64,000 bases of DNA from Plantago major (GCA_026545765.1 CM048842.1:29871167-29935166), one strand, 5' to 3'. Positions 22,486-34,555 are shown, counted from the stretch's first letter. Translations and numbers: made by a program. The notes: generated by a model not told the origin, from the sequence alone.

Positions 22486-22954
22486 GTACTTCTTTCTACT
22501 ATCTTTATTTTGAAACTTGGATTTCTATACTTGATTGATTGTTATTGAGTATGTGGCTGTGCTTATGAGGTACGAAATTGTCTAGATAAGTCATAATCCA
22601 AGTTCGCTTAGTTAGATTTTCTGTAGATTTATGATGTTTTGGTGGAAGGGTATTATTGTGCTAGCTTGTTCATCTTAGAATCTGTATTCGTGCTGCATAT
22701 TTGATGAGAGGATTGAGCTTGCTACCTTTTCGATTGAAAAAAAATCCCTTGTAGTAACAATGTGTGCACTATGGGTGTCTTGACTATGTTATAGGATTAG
22801 GCATGGTTGTCACTACATGCGAGAATTGGTTTGGGGAAAAGCATTATGTAGCAACACTTGAATGCACTATGCTTTACTTGAGACTAAGAGTTAGGATCAG
22901 GCATTAGTGTTGTTGCATGTTAAATATGGGTGTACGCTAACATTATCTATCCAG
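22486..22954 (+). other. Probable leader intron upstream of ORF3 (A2)
   Basis: Donor TCGAG/GTACTTC, branch-like GCTAAC and acceptor ATCTATCCAG match the A1 copy. The length is 469 bp against 453. The ATG is at 22960. Confidence 0.5.
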
Positions 22955-22959
22955 GTACT

Positions 22960-23378
22960 ATGGCAACCAGGCGAAAGAGTGTGTCCAATAAGAAGCAGAA
23001 CGTAGGAGAAGGAAGCTCCAGGGCCCCAACTCCCAGGATCAGGGCGGACGCTTACGGAATGAAGCTGAGTAGGGAAGCAGATGACTTTAGGATCAAGCAT
23101 TTCAGCACCCCGAGAGGTTTCATAGCGGAGCGAGGGATAAGTGTCTTCGGGTCTCTTCACCTAATGATAGAGACTATCAATGCGATCATAAGGAGGCTAG
23201 GATGGCAAAGGCTGGTAGGTTTGAGGAGAATGTACGATCTGGTCTTGGTCAGAGAGCTCTACATCAACCTCGCTGATCAAGATATCAATGGATTTGTGCC
23301 CATCCGCGGGAGGAAGGTGGAGTACACTCGTAACTCGATCAATGACTTTCTTAGAGTACGGACGGTGACACATGCTCA
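22960..23378 (+). pseudogene. Family A ORF3, copy A2, 5' half
   Basis: Starts MATRRKSVSNKKQNVGEGSS and stays open through IRRLGWQRLVGLRRMYD, RELYINLADQ and SINDFLRV. It is cut at TGACACATGCTCA by the family-C insertion. It continues at 29942, where GCTCA is duplicated. Up to the cut there is no internal stop, better preserved than A3. Confidence 0.75.
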
Positions 23379-24859
23379 CGATGTGTCAAAATCAAAGTTT
23401 TAATATTTGTTTAAGAGCTAAGAGTTAATCCTCAACACTACAAAAACCTGCAGTTTAGTGGAGTTAACCCCGAGGTCGGTCTCAAAGGACTTAACTAGGC
23501 TATGTTTGGTTTACGAATAAAAGTAACAATATGAAAAGCGGTAAATGTTTGTTTGCCTTGGCGGCGAGATAGTAAACTGAAGTAAATAACTACTTGCGAC
23601 TACTAGAAACCTAATTGAAAGTAATGAGATTAAGATATGAATGGGGAAAATTATGGAGTGGTGACATCAACAAGCTAGCTAGCAGGATATATGCGATTCA
23701 TGGAATTGATTACGCAAGTTGTCATGGACTTGAGTTCAAAAATGAATAGCACTAGTGGAGGCGTCAATTCCACTAGGCTACAATTAATCTCGCTAATCCT
23801 ACTATTACTGCTTGCAACTAACTGTTAGATTGAAGCAAGACGGAAAACATTTGGGCGTATCGATTAAATGCTTAATCTAACAGTGATATTGACTGATTGA
23901 GCATACAACGTAATAGCAAGATATGCGATTAATCTAAAAGCATAAGTAATCGAATCCCGATGCACTTCGAATCACATAAACCCTAGCTAGCATGCATTCA
24001 ATCAGTCACCACCCCATAATTGGGGTGTTTAGCTACTCATGATAAGCGAAAGCAAAATCATATTAGCAATAAACATATTCTCAAGCACAAAACAAAGATT
24101 CGAAAGGATTGATACAATTTTACCTTCGTTGTCACAAACCCTAGGTAGAAATTGTAGAACGAAACGAATCGATGCAAAAGGCTGTGTAGATAATCTCCCA
24201 ATCAATGTCAATCTTCGAATTACAAGGGAAAACGGTTCAATTACCTCGAAATCGGGTAATTTCCTTGAAAACTAGGTCTAGCTCTAGAGCAAGGTATTGT
24301 TCTTCAGAATAGAGTTGATATGAAAAGATGATATCTCGATGTTTTTTCATACAAGGAATAAAAAACGAAGTCTGAAACGGATTAGGAAACAAAATCGCTG
24401 AAGGACGTAAAAGAACAATCGGCGTCATGCTTCCCAAATCGGCCGCCGCTTGATTTCTACAAATGAAGTTATCGGGCGACGCCATTGATAATCGGCCGCC
24501 AGCTTTTCTATGTCAAATGAAAGTTATCTTGGCGTATGCCAGTTTGATAACTGGCATCGTCAGTTTCTCCTGGATTGCCTATTTTGCCCTTCGACACCTT
24601 TCTAACTCCAATTTTCGATATTTTAGCCTTCCCGCTCCACATCTAGCATCCATACGAGGCATTGGAACTCCACAACTTGTAGATGCATATAAAATACACC
24701 ATTTTGCCTTCCATTAGCGCGGTTTAGCCAAATATCTACAAAACGCAAAAAGAACAAAACAAGTAAAAATACTCTAGGAAAACTAAATAGAACTATACTC
24801 AAGGATGACAAAAAGACGGTAAAAAAGACCGAATGAGACGGTATAAAACCGACTCATCA
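23379..24859 (-). repeat. Family C 3' LTR
   Basis: On the minus strand it starts TGATGAGTCGGTTTTATACC after GTTTGGGGAGTT and ends TTTGACACATCG (final A changed). It closely follows the partner LTR at 28426-29941 except at the palindrome array (24414-24561), which is shorter and has ATCGGC-type cores (ATCGGCCGCC, ATCGGGCGACGCC) beside two ACTGGC-type sites. Confidence 0.88.
24414..24561 (-). promoter_or_regulatory. Family C 3' LTR palindrome array (ATCGGC cores)
   Basis: Sites beginning AATCGGC or TATCGGGC, often closed by GCCATTGAT or GCTTGAT, alternate with two ACTGGC-type sites (TTGGCGTATGCCAGT, ACTGGCATCGTCAGT). Symmetry is weaker than in the partner LTR. It lies at the same relative position as the array at 29466-29648. 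Confidence 0.5.
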
Positions 24860-26448
24860 AACTCCCCAAACTGAACCCTTGCTTGTCCTCAAGCAACAGA
24901 CTCTCTAAAAAACCTAGAAAAAACAAAAACACATAGACACAAAACAAAGTCTAGCTCCCAAGCTACCGAGTCTATGATTGCACATAATAAGGCCAAGAAA
25001 TGCAGAAGCTTTGACATCACACTGACATTCACAGAATCACGCATAAGCCCAAAAAGTTAGTTTCCAAAGTAAATAGAACTTAAGTCTAAAACGGTAATCC
25101 TTCACAAGTGGATCCTATGCAACTAATCTCTCACACTCCTGGAAGTGTCCAGTGGGGGTAATCACTCAAGAATATAAAGAGGTAGGGAAGGTGACTTGCG
25201 TCACAAAGATGCCTCAAATACCTCATGCAATGTACTCAATCGGTTAAGTTAGAAGGGACTTTTTATAGCTCTGTAACAATCAGCAGTAGACTCATAAAAA
25301 GGCAATCGTTCTCTCTTTTTCAACATGTATATATTTTTTTCATTTTTTGCATACTCTTTTTTGCAGTCTTATATTTGACCCATATGCTTGTATATTTTTT
25401 CTGTCTCAATTTTTTGGTAGTGTCTGTTTTACCGAAAGTCCGCACTTTTGTGCGTGCTGGTTTGGTGTACACGCCATCAACCCTCACGGACATATGGCTT
25501 TTAAGGGCCACGCCGGTATATAGGTAGTATCTGAAACGTGCCCAACACGACTAACGGTGGTAACTAGTACCATAGATCCACTCCGAGACTTATTTTAATT
25601 TTTTTATTTTTGAGAGAACGAAGAGCCTGAAAACAGTCTTTATCAATACAAGTAGGACACATAAACCTCCTCCCCAAACCTGGACATGGAACAGGTTTAG
25701 CATAAGTAAATAAGAATGTAAAACATGTCGTTCGTCATACTTAACTTACAAAGAGTACACATGAGAATGATGAAGCGCAAACAAGGGGGTTTGCACTTCC
25801 CGAATTAAATCACACAGGCGCCGGTACAATATTTTTTCATCGGCTACGGTTTACTCACAGGCTTTTGGACTATAGAATTAGAACAAACTTTCTATTTACA
25901 ACAGAAACGAACTTAGCAAACTTAAGCATGCAAAATGCTAATAGTCAAGGATCAGTTAAAGCAAAAGCATTAAACAGGTTTAGGACATGCAATAGACGCT
26001 CGACTTGGGAGTCAGACTTAGACTCAACGGATAGCATAAGAAATATAAAAAGAAACACATAAAGAAACACATCTGAAAACAAGCAAGCAAGAAGCCTAAA
26101 GCATATCAAAACTCGAAACACCCCTCCCCAAACCTGAACTCGTGCTCGCCCTCGAGCAAACGAGTGAAAAGAGAAAAAGTAGAGAGTTGATAAGACAGAT
26201 GCTTCCCTGATTAAAAGTTTCCAAGATGCGGACCGGGTTGAGGAGATGACCTGAGACTCAAGAAGAACGTTAGAAAATAAAGAACCGAGCTAGTAGGTGA
26301 AAAGGAGGTTTTTTTTTTTTTAAACGTGAATGCAACTACTTTATGAGAGAAAGACATGAATGCAATGCAAGCTATCTAAAAAACAAGTAAAGCCCGGGTT
26401 ACCTCCCGGGAAGTGCTTGTTTTAAGTCTCTAGCTTGACTTTCACACT
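24860..26448 (-). other. Family C 3' region
   Basis: No coding frame is supported. In transcript order it has the hinge CACTTCCCGGGAGGTAACCC (about 26415-26396), a PPT-like GGTTTGGGGAGGGG (near 26120), a second one near 25675, the shared block around 25430-25480 (TACACGCCATCAACCCTCAC on the plus strand), and the true polypurine tract at 24860-24872. There is no internal palindrome array, in contrast to family A. Confidence 0.65.
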
Positions 26449-28204
26449 CTAGTTGACACGAAGTTGGGTACTAAACTTCGCCTTGCTTGCACTCCTTTTC
26501 CTCTGCTCCTGAGAGATTACATAGAGGGGTCCCACGAAACCTGCAGAATACTCCTTCCAAATAAAACCCTTAGGGAGGTAGTCTAATGCCTTCAGTATTC
26601 CCACTTGACCATTCACCTCATAAGTCGTTGTGCACCTAAACACACTGATGTCCATTTTAGAGGCGAGTAAAAATGGCCACCCAAGTAAGACTGTATCGGG
26701 TGCCCCGTTCTGTTCTTCTCGAACATCCTTCAAGACAACGAAATCAATGAGGATCGTCTCCCCATTCAGCTTGACTGCAACATCCCTTGCGAGTCCAACA
26801 GGCCTCCTATGCGACCCATCCGCCATCAATAGACGAGCTTTCATCTCCTCCAGTCTCGTGAAACTACATCCTTTGAAAAGGCTGTACGGGATAGTGCTAA
26901 CGGTAGCTCCGGTATCCAAGGTTGCTATGAACTTCGAGGTGCCCATCCCCACTATAATATTAAATCTCTTCTTACCTAGGGGGTACTCTGTTCCATTCTC
27001 CGTGCCCTCTTCTTCCTTGGCCAGAATGCAACTTGCTCCTACCTCCGGAGTGCCCACCATATTCGCAGAATCCTCGTCTGCTGCAGAAATCAGATCCTGG
27101 TCCACAATACCTGTATCTCCCTCTTGTTCGGGAGTCAACTCATCAACAGGATCACCGGGGGTCATTTTCTCTTCCACTGTCGCTTCTCCGGCAATCATAA
27201 TCAACAATGCACACCCACAAGCTGTGCAAACCTGTTTCGAGACCTTAACACGGGTCTCATTTTCCGAAATAGTCACCTCAACCGGTGTTTCTATGATCAC
27301 CTTAATAGCCATAGATCTCTCAGAAGTATTGAGGAATTTACACCTTTCCCTTTCTTGGTTTTTCTCTACTAGCTGCTGGAGGGTAGCTTTGATCTGGTCG
27401 TTGTCCCTTTCCGATTTTTGAACTGTGGCTTCTAATTCATCCAACCTCTCAGCGGTAGTTGCATGTATCATCGTTGTGAGTTGCATGGTGGCATGACAAC
27501 TTTTCACAAACCCTCGCAGATCCTCCAAAAAACCTTCTGGAAGTTGTGATTCGGGACGACGGCGTTCCGGACAATTAGAGCCGCTGAGCTTAGCACGTTT
27601 ACTCCTGTGCTCTGAGCTTTTTGCTATCCTCTCGAACACAGCACTTAATCTGACAGGGGTGCTCTCCCCCATCCATCCTCTATATGCCATATCAGCCAGC
27701 ACTTGTGAAGACTCTTCAAGCCCATCAAAGAAGAACTAGTTTAAATCTGTTGTACCAAAACGGTGGTGGGGGCACTGACGCTGTAAATCACGGAATCTCT
27801 CCCATGCTTCGAAGAAGGGTTCTCCTTGTCGCTGCTTAAACTCACTAATCTGCGCTCTAAAGCTTGTGGTCATCGATACAGTCCCAAGTAGTGATGCTTC
27901 CTTCTTCCAGGCCGTTCATCCAAGTTCGTGCCTTGGCAAGAAGACACATGGGGAAGATCCTAAGCCTCAAATCATCATCCTTAACCCCTTCGGGTTTCTC
28001 CAATCCGGAGATGAAATGCTCAATTTCTCTGAGGAAACCCATGACGTCCTCATTCTCGACTCCATAGAACTTCGAAAGTTGTTGGATGAGATGCTTCTTT
28101 ACCTCGAGACCCCGCACATTAGATGGTGTGGCTATGGCTGGGTGACAGGAACCCTGCACAGGTAAAAGGAGTGTGTACATTGAAGGTTGCTCCATGGTAG
28201 CCAT
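26449..28204 (-). pseudogene. gag-pro: Family C gag-protease
   Basis: Starts MATMEQPSMYTLLLP at 28204. The capsid domain has VMGFLREIEHFISGLEKPEG, LRLRIFPMCLLAKARTWM and EEGSITTWD, then after a small deletion/frameshift near 27870 continues FKQRQGEPFFEAWERFRDLQ, and after TAG near 27738 FFFDGLEESSQ. A coiled-coil-like region and acidic linker precede a retropepsin with catalytic FIATLDTGATVSTIPYSLF (DTG near 26930), LLMADG and the flap-end VLLGWPFLLAS. The frame from 27702 to 26449 is open for 417 codons. It ends at the hinge with no polymerase. It would provide structural proteins and maturation only, as in non-autonomous gag-carrying elements (TR-GAG type). Confidence 0.85.
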
Positions 28205-28401
28205 ATCTGCGACCCTGTGCTATAAGACAGACACAACACTAGAACTACGCAAGCGTAAGCACCCGTTAGTTAAAATAAGCACTCAATACGAAGAACACAA
28301 AGGTAACGCAAGAAAAAGACTAACAAAAACAAAATCTAGAAAAAGAAAAGAAAAACAAAAATACTGTAACTAAAATTCGTAAACTTAACAGAAGAGTTAA
28401 G

Positions 28402-28419
28402 TCCCCGGCAGCGACGCCA
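28402..28419 (-). other. Primer-binding site, family C
   Basis: The minus strand reads TGGCGTCGCTGCCGGGGA just after the 5' LTR, again tRNA-Asp type. Confidence 0.75.
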
Positions 28420-28425
28420 AAAACT

Positions 28426-29941
28426 TGATGTGTCAAAATTAAAGTTTTAATATTTATTTAAGAGCTAAGAGTTAATCCTCAACACTACGAAAATCTGCAG
28501 TGTAGTGGAGTTAACCCCGAGGTCGGTTTCAATGAACTTAACTAGACTGAGTTTGGTTTACGAATAAAAGTAACAATATGAAAAGCGGTAAATGTTTGTT
28601 TGCCTCGGCGGCGAGATAATAAACTAAATTAAATAACTACTTGCGACTACTAGAAACCGAATTGAAAATAATGAGATTAAGATATGAATGGGGAAAATTA
28701 TGGAGTGGTGACATCAACAAGCTAGCTAGCAGGATATATGCGATTCACGGAATTGATTACGCAAGATGTCACGGACTTGAGTTCAAAAACGAATAGCACT
28801 AGTGGAGGCGTCAATTCCAATAAGCTACAATTAATCTAGCTAATCCTATTATTACTGTTTGCAACTAACTGTTAGATTGAAGCAAGACGGAAAACATTTG
28901 GGCGTATCGATTAAATGCTTAATCTAACAGTGATATTGCGTATTGCGCATCAAACGTAATAGCAAGATATGTGATTAATCTAAAAAGCACAAGTAATCGA
29001 ATCCCGATGCACTTCGAATCACATAAACCCTAGCTAGCATGCATTGAATCAGTCACCACCCCATAATCGGGGTGTTTAGCTACTCATGATAAGCGAAAGC
29101 ACAATCATATTAGCAATAAACATAATCTCAAGCGCAAAAAAAAGATTCGAAAGAATTGATACAATTTTACCCTTCGTTGTCACAAACCCTAGGTAGAAAT
29201 TGAAGAACGAAACGAATCGATGCAAAAGGCTGTGTAGATAATCTCCCAATCAACGTCAATCTTCAAATTACAAGGGAAAACGGTTCAATTACCTCGAAAT
29301 CGGGTAACTGCCTTGAAAACTAGGTCTAGCTCTAGAGCAAGGTATTGTTATTCACAATAGAGTTGATATGAAAATATGATATCTCGATGTTTTTTCATAC
29401 AAGGAATAAAAAACGAAGTCTGAAACGGATTAGGAAACAAAATCGCTAAAGGATGGAAAAGAACAACTGGCGTCGCCAGTTTCTTCCTGTGTCAAACAGA
29501 AAGTTACTGGCGTACGCCAGTTTGATAACTGGAATCGCCAGTTGATTAAAACTGGCGTCGCTAGTTCCCAAACTGGTGTCGCCAGTTTCTTCCTGTGTAA
29601 AACAAGAAGTTACTGGCGTATGCCAGTTTGATAACTGGCGTCGCTAGTTTCTCCTGGATTGCCTATTTTGCCCTTCGACGCCTTTCTGACTCCAATTTTT
29701 GATATTTTGGCCTTCCCGCCCCACGTCTAGCATCTACGAGGCATTGGTACTCCACAACTTGTAGATGCATATAAAATACACCATTTTACCATCCATTAGC
29801 GCGGTTTAGCCAAATATCTACAAAACGAAAAAAGAACAAAACAAGTAAAAATACTCTAGGAAAACTAAATAAAACTATACTCAAGGATGACAAAAGGACG
29901 GTAAAAAAGACCAAATGAGACGGTATAAAACCAACTCATCA
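28426..29941 (-). repeat. Family C 5' LTR
   Basis: On the minus strand it starts TGATGAGTTGG and ends TTTTGACACATCA next to the primer-binding site. At 1516 bp it is 35 bp longer than the 3' LTR, the difference being mostly in the palindrome array. Confidence 0.9.
29466..29648 (-). promoter_or_regulatory. Family C 5' LTR palindrome array (ACTGGCGTCGCCAGT)
   Basis: Seven palindromes of 15-16 bp: 29466-29480, 29506-29521 (ACTGGCGTACGCCAGT), 29528-29542, 29551-29565, 29572-29586, 29612-29627 and 29634-29648. Spacing alternates between short (about 7-10 bp) and longer (about 25 bp) gaps. Cores differ from families A and B, while the LTR position is equivalent. Confidence 0.65.
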
Positions 29942-30871
29942 GCTCACGCGGATGGGATTATCAACTCGACCCCTGGACACAAGGTTGAGGGAGAAGACAT
30001 AGCAACCATCTGCAATCCTGGTCACTTGGTAGCCGATCTAAGCAGCAAGCTTAAACTCAGGAACCTCAACCCACTTCCAAGGGTTTCGGTGCACTGGGTA
30101 CAGTACAACATAGTACCAAAATCCACCTTTAGTAGGATATATGCGCAGACAGCCCGATTGGTATCAGCATTGATGAGAGGGCAACATATCGATGTAGGAG
30201 AGATCATCTTGGTGGAGACATTCGCCCATAGACACAGCCTCAAGGCATTGGGATTTCCATGTTTGATCACCGAGATGTGTGAGGCCAGTCAGTGTGCCAG
30301 ATATCGTCAAAAATGGCCACCTGAAGAGTTGCCTAGACTTGAAAGAGCTACAAAGAATAGAGGCAAATGCGAGGGACTGGGGAAATATGCTGTCAAGATC
30401 ATCAGGCAAAAGCGATGAGGAATATGATCCCTAGGCGGATACCGGATACGAAGAGGTATCTGTGGAGGAGACCGATAACGAGGCTGAAGATCCACCACCT
30501 TCCGGAAATGGGGAAGATCTCGCCGCAGAATTTCAGCGGCTGAGCACGAGACTCCAGGACTGGATGGGACCCCAGTTTGGGCATATCGAGAGGAGGCAAA
30601 GCACGCTAGCCTCCGATCTTTCACAGTTGGGAGAGTGTTACCAAGGACTTACCGCGGACCTCGGAGGCATACATGGAGTATCGCAGCGGTTTGGTATGAA
30701 CTTCGATCAGTGGAACTCATTCCTCTCGAGCCTTACATGCACATGTCCATAGCGGACACGAACATCGAGTGCCTAGCGCATACGGAGCGAATGCGCAAAG
30801 CTTAGACGGATGACTGGCAGCAACAAAGAGGAGGCTCATCTTCCGGAACCCATGGTCCGCCTTCCTCTTAG
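29942..30871 (+). pseudogene. Family A ORF3, copy A2, 3' half
   Basis: Resumes after the family-C insertion with AHADGIINSTPGHKVEGEDI and reads openly through LNPLPRVSVHWVQYNIVPKS, QTARLVSALMRGQHIDVGEI and FAHRHSLKALGFPCLITEMC to a stop near 30418. The true continuation is in another frame with an acidic segment (EETDNEAEDPPPSGNGEDLA), LQDWMGPQFGHIERRQSTLA and a Gly/Ser/Pro tail ending TAG at 30869. The tail and middle segments are shared with A1 and A3, so the family protein is roughly 440 residues. Confidence 0.7.
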
Positions 30872-32212
30872 TGATCATGCCGACCGAGGCATACTACGGA
30901 CGGAAACTCTCAACTTTCTCCTTTTTATTTATTCCTTATGCAAGGGCCTAGCTATCGAATAGGTTTGGGGAGGGAAGTTGTATCATATGCTTACATGCCT
31001 CGGATTATTTGTTGCCTTGTATATATTGTATATATGTGTTTTTTCTTTTCTTTTTCATTTTTTGCGATTATGTGGGGTGGTATGTTAGCCACTTTTATGT
31101 GATTGCAGTTGAGTCGGTCTTTTGGCCTAATTTTTGGCCTATTTCAAAAAATTTTGTGTCAAGTCTTGAGTTCTTTTGACAAGTCTGGTTATCTATTGCC
31201 TTAGTTAAGCCTTTTTACTGATGTGATCTTAGATGGACTCTGACTGAGCGCTAAGGAATTTTCAAAAATCACTCTAATTCGTTTCACTTGTAAATAAAAA
31301 GTCTTCCTGTTTTAGTAATCAAAAGCCGGTGAGAAGCCTTAAAGCCAATGAAAAAATCTTGTACCAGCAAATGTGTGATTCTAATAGGATGAGCAAGGTT
31401 TTTTAACTTGCGCCACTTCACATACATGTGCACTCTTTTTTAAACGAGTATGACGAACGGCATTTTCGACTTGGTGTCTCGATTCTCAGACCTGTTTCAT
31501 GGAACAGGTTTGGGGAGGAGGACTCTGGTCAACTTCATACTCAGGCTCACTACTTTCTATATTTGAGCTATGGTCGATTTCGAAATTGTTTTACATTGCT
31601 ATGCTGCCGTTCTAAAAAAAGAAAAAATAGAAAAAATCTCGAGGTGTATTCCAGGATAATTTATGATCGTCTAAGATCGTGTTGGGCAATTACAAATACT
31701 ACCTATAAACCAACGCGGGGCTGATTGTGCGTATGCTGTGAGGGTTGATGGTTTTGTTTCCAAAATGCATGCCAAATACTACCCATAAACCAGCGCGTGG
31801 GCGGTGCTCGTATGTTGTGAGGGTTGATGGGGTGTATACAAAACTGACACGTACAAAAGTACGGATCTTAGACAACCTATTGGGATGCACTTGCAACATT
31901 GAGATAAAAAAGAAAAGAAAAAAATGAAGAAATAGAAAATCTGTGAAAAAAGAGCAAAGCACAAGAGAAAAAAGAGAGAAATAAACGTGCAAAAAGAGCA
32001 AAGCACGACAACAGCAGCTCATTTTATTTCCTTGAATTTGATTTCGACCCCTGTCCTAAAAGTCCTTTCTGACTCGTTTAAATTGAGTGCAAAAGCATGT
32101 AATATTAGTGGCAGCTTGTGACATTTATTGTCACCATCCTAAGTTAAGTCTTGAGCGAATACCGTATTTACTGGACACTTCCAGATGAGAGACTTGAGAG
32201 TTGCACTATTAT
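30872..32212 (+). other. A2 3' region
   Basis: Collinear with 17239-18420 but with the segment missing from A1 (30890-31140) present. It carries TAGGTTTGGGGAGGGAAG (30959-30976), GGTTTGGGGAGGAGG (31507-31521) and the paired GTGAGGGTTGATGG blocks. It is interrupted at 32213 by a solo LTR and resumes at 35543 until the polypurine tract at 35796-35808. Confidence 0.65.
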
Positions 32213-34489
32213 TGTAAGACCGCTAATGAAAATAAGTTAATTGATAAAAATTCATAGACGGGCCATTTAGAGAGATACATTAAATGTTTTAATGAAGACG
32301 TTCGTCGCGTATGAGACTTTAATGAAATTTAAGGTCGACGAAATCTCACATTCGGGGACACCACGAAGAGCCGATGTAACCTGGAGACGAGGCGATGCTC
32401 ATCCGTCCAATATCAACAAATTTTACCTTGATCGAATAAATTTCTCAACACCTTATCAAACTACTTTTCCGAAGGACTAAAAACTAAAACGCTAACCAAA
32501 TTAACATTACTAAGTAAATCGAGCACAACTGAGCAAGTAAATCACCTATGAGCAAGTAAGTTCTTGCTTGTACTTAATGTAACATAAGTAAGAAGAAACT
32601 AATTGTCTAGTTGACTAAGTGAATCTTGTTGACTAAGTCAATATAAGACCTACAATAGTCATCTTCTTCCTCATTCACTCTCTCATTCTCCAACACTTCA
32701 ACCTCCATAGCCAAACCTCTTTAAGCTTCAAATCCCCACTTATCCTCCACCATTTCTCACATGCAAATACATATTGCTTATCCTCTCAACTTGAGAAAGC
32801 TAATAACACAACTCAATTTATGATCAAAGCACAATCAAAGAAGTTAGAAGGTAATAAATCCCACTCACTCTTCTTCCTTTCAATTTTATTCCATAATCTC
32901 AATTGTCTTCCACACTAACACATCTAATTCCATTCAACACTTTCTAGGAGTTCAATTTGTCAATCCAATTTTGAAGTGGAGAATGAATTCATCCAAAACC
33001 CTATGAGAAAAGTGTTAAGGTGGGTTAAAATTGTTCTACTAAAACTAGTTTTTAATCTTGGTGCATGCATGTTTTCTTGATAAAATCTTGATGATTTTCC
33101 CTTTAAAACTAAAGCAAATGAGTAATATGGCCCCACAATCAATTGGGTAAGTCATTTAATGAATTGCATGTTGATTTTGAAGTAGTAGAAACTCAATTCT
33201 TGATAATTCCCAAATCACGTAAGCAATCTGCCCTGTTTTTGTAAAATGCAAAATAAATACTTTCCTTCATTTGTTGATGTTGAGAATTTAACTGGACATG
33301 TATAACATTATGTTTCATTTCTGATATTTAGAATGAGGTTAAAATGGGTTTTAATAAATTAACTAAAAAATTCACGAAAGATTCAACATTTACAATGTTG
33401 ACAGAACAGAGTACTTTTAGTAAAACCACTATCATACTTATTTAAAATGATCAACTTGTCTTTAATCTATGAAAAATGAAAGATCCATGAGATATTGATA
33501 TTTTCCAGCAAGAATTATGATATTTGGAGTTGTATAAAATATCTGGTGAATATTTCTTCATCATTGCTCACTGCATGAGCAGTTTAGGTAGAAAATTCCT
33601 AGGTGATAGTATATAAAGGTGTTTTAGGCTCAAAAGTATGTTTTGAATAGAAAACACAGTAATCTAGCATAAAAAAATTAAACACGAGAATTGAGAACGT
33701 TTGTCCACTGAAATATATTTTATAATGAAGGACTAGCAAACTGCCAGAATCGGGATTTTATGAACCGAACCTAAATTTAATGAGATCACACCAAAAATGG
33801 AAACTAAATCGAGATGGAAGAAGATGTCTTGGGCGTACTGTTATTGATTGCTAGCTTGATCTTTTGGGAAAGAAAGCTTATACATAGTTGGTCTTACATT
33901 CATTAGGGACATTTGTATGTACTTGAACTCGAAGGTGCTGTGTATTTTATCCTTTGTGAGTCTCCTAATGAGTCATATAAATAGGTTGTTAGATATGTGC
34001 TTGGTGACATGTTAATGTTTGTCCTCTTTAAGTGTTCTGTTAGTAATCCAATTTGTATCACTGTCTGATGTTATTGCATAAATTGCCAGCCTTGTTGCTC
34101 TGTTATTGTATTTCTGTGTTCAGACTTGTGAAGCATATCATGTTATATTTAAATAATTGTGTGTTCTTGTCCAGTTAGTCATATTATATGCATAATTGTG
34201 TGATTAGTGATAAATATACGTTACTGCTTATCTTTATAATTGTTAGCGACAAATTGTTAAATTATTATGTAATTATATGCCTAGTTGATTATACTGGCTT
34301 ATGCTCGTTTGTGGGGGTTAAAGGGTATCGATAAGTGTTTTTGCGTAATATTAAGTAGTGTTACCTTTTATCAGGATTTGCGGGTTGCTATTTGGCAAGG
34401 TCATCTAAGGTGAGTGTTCTACCCAAAAAGTATATGTATATTTGCGAAACTACAAGAAGCTATTTTAATATTATATACATACATATGTA

Positions 34490-34555
<66 letters not shown>

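Larger units (their letters stand above)
23379..29941 (-). mobile_element. Athila-like family C element, minus strand
   Basis: Complete 6563-bp insertion with two LTRs and target duplications GCTCA (23374-23378 and 29942-29946). On the minus strand: 5' LTR 29941-28426, PBS, gag-protease 28204-26449, hinge, a 3' region resembling that of family A, polypurine tract, 3' LTR 24859-23379. Reverse transcriptase, integrase and ORF3 are absent. It interrupts ORF3 of A2. Confidence 0.9.

Noticed and set aside
26630-27421. 263-codon plus-strand open frame
   Set aside because: It lies antisense to the clear retropepsin frame of family C and has no independent support.
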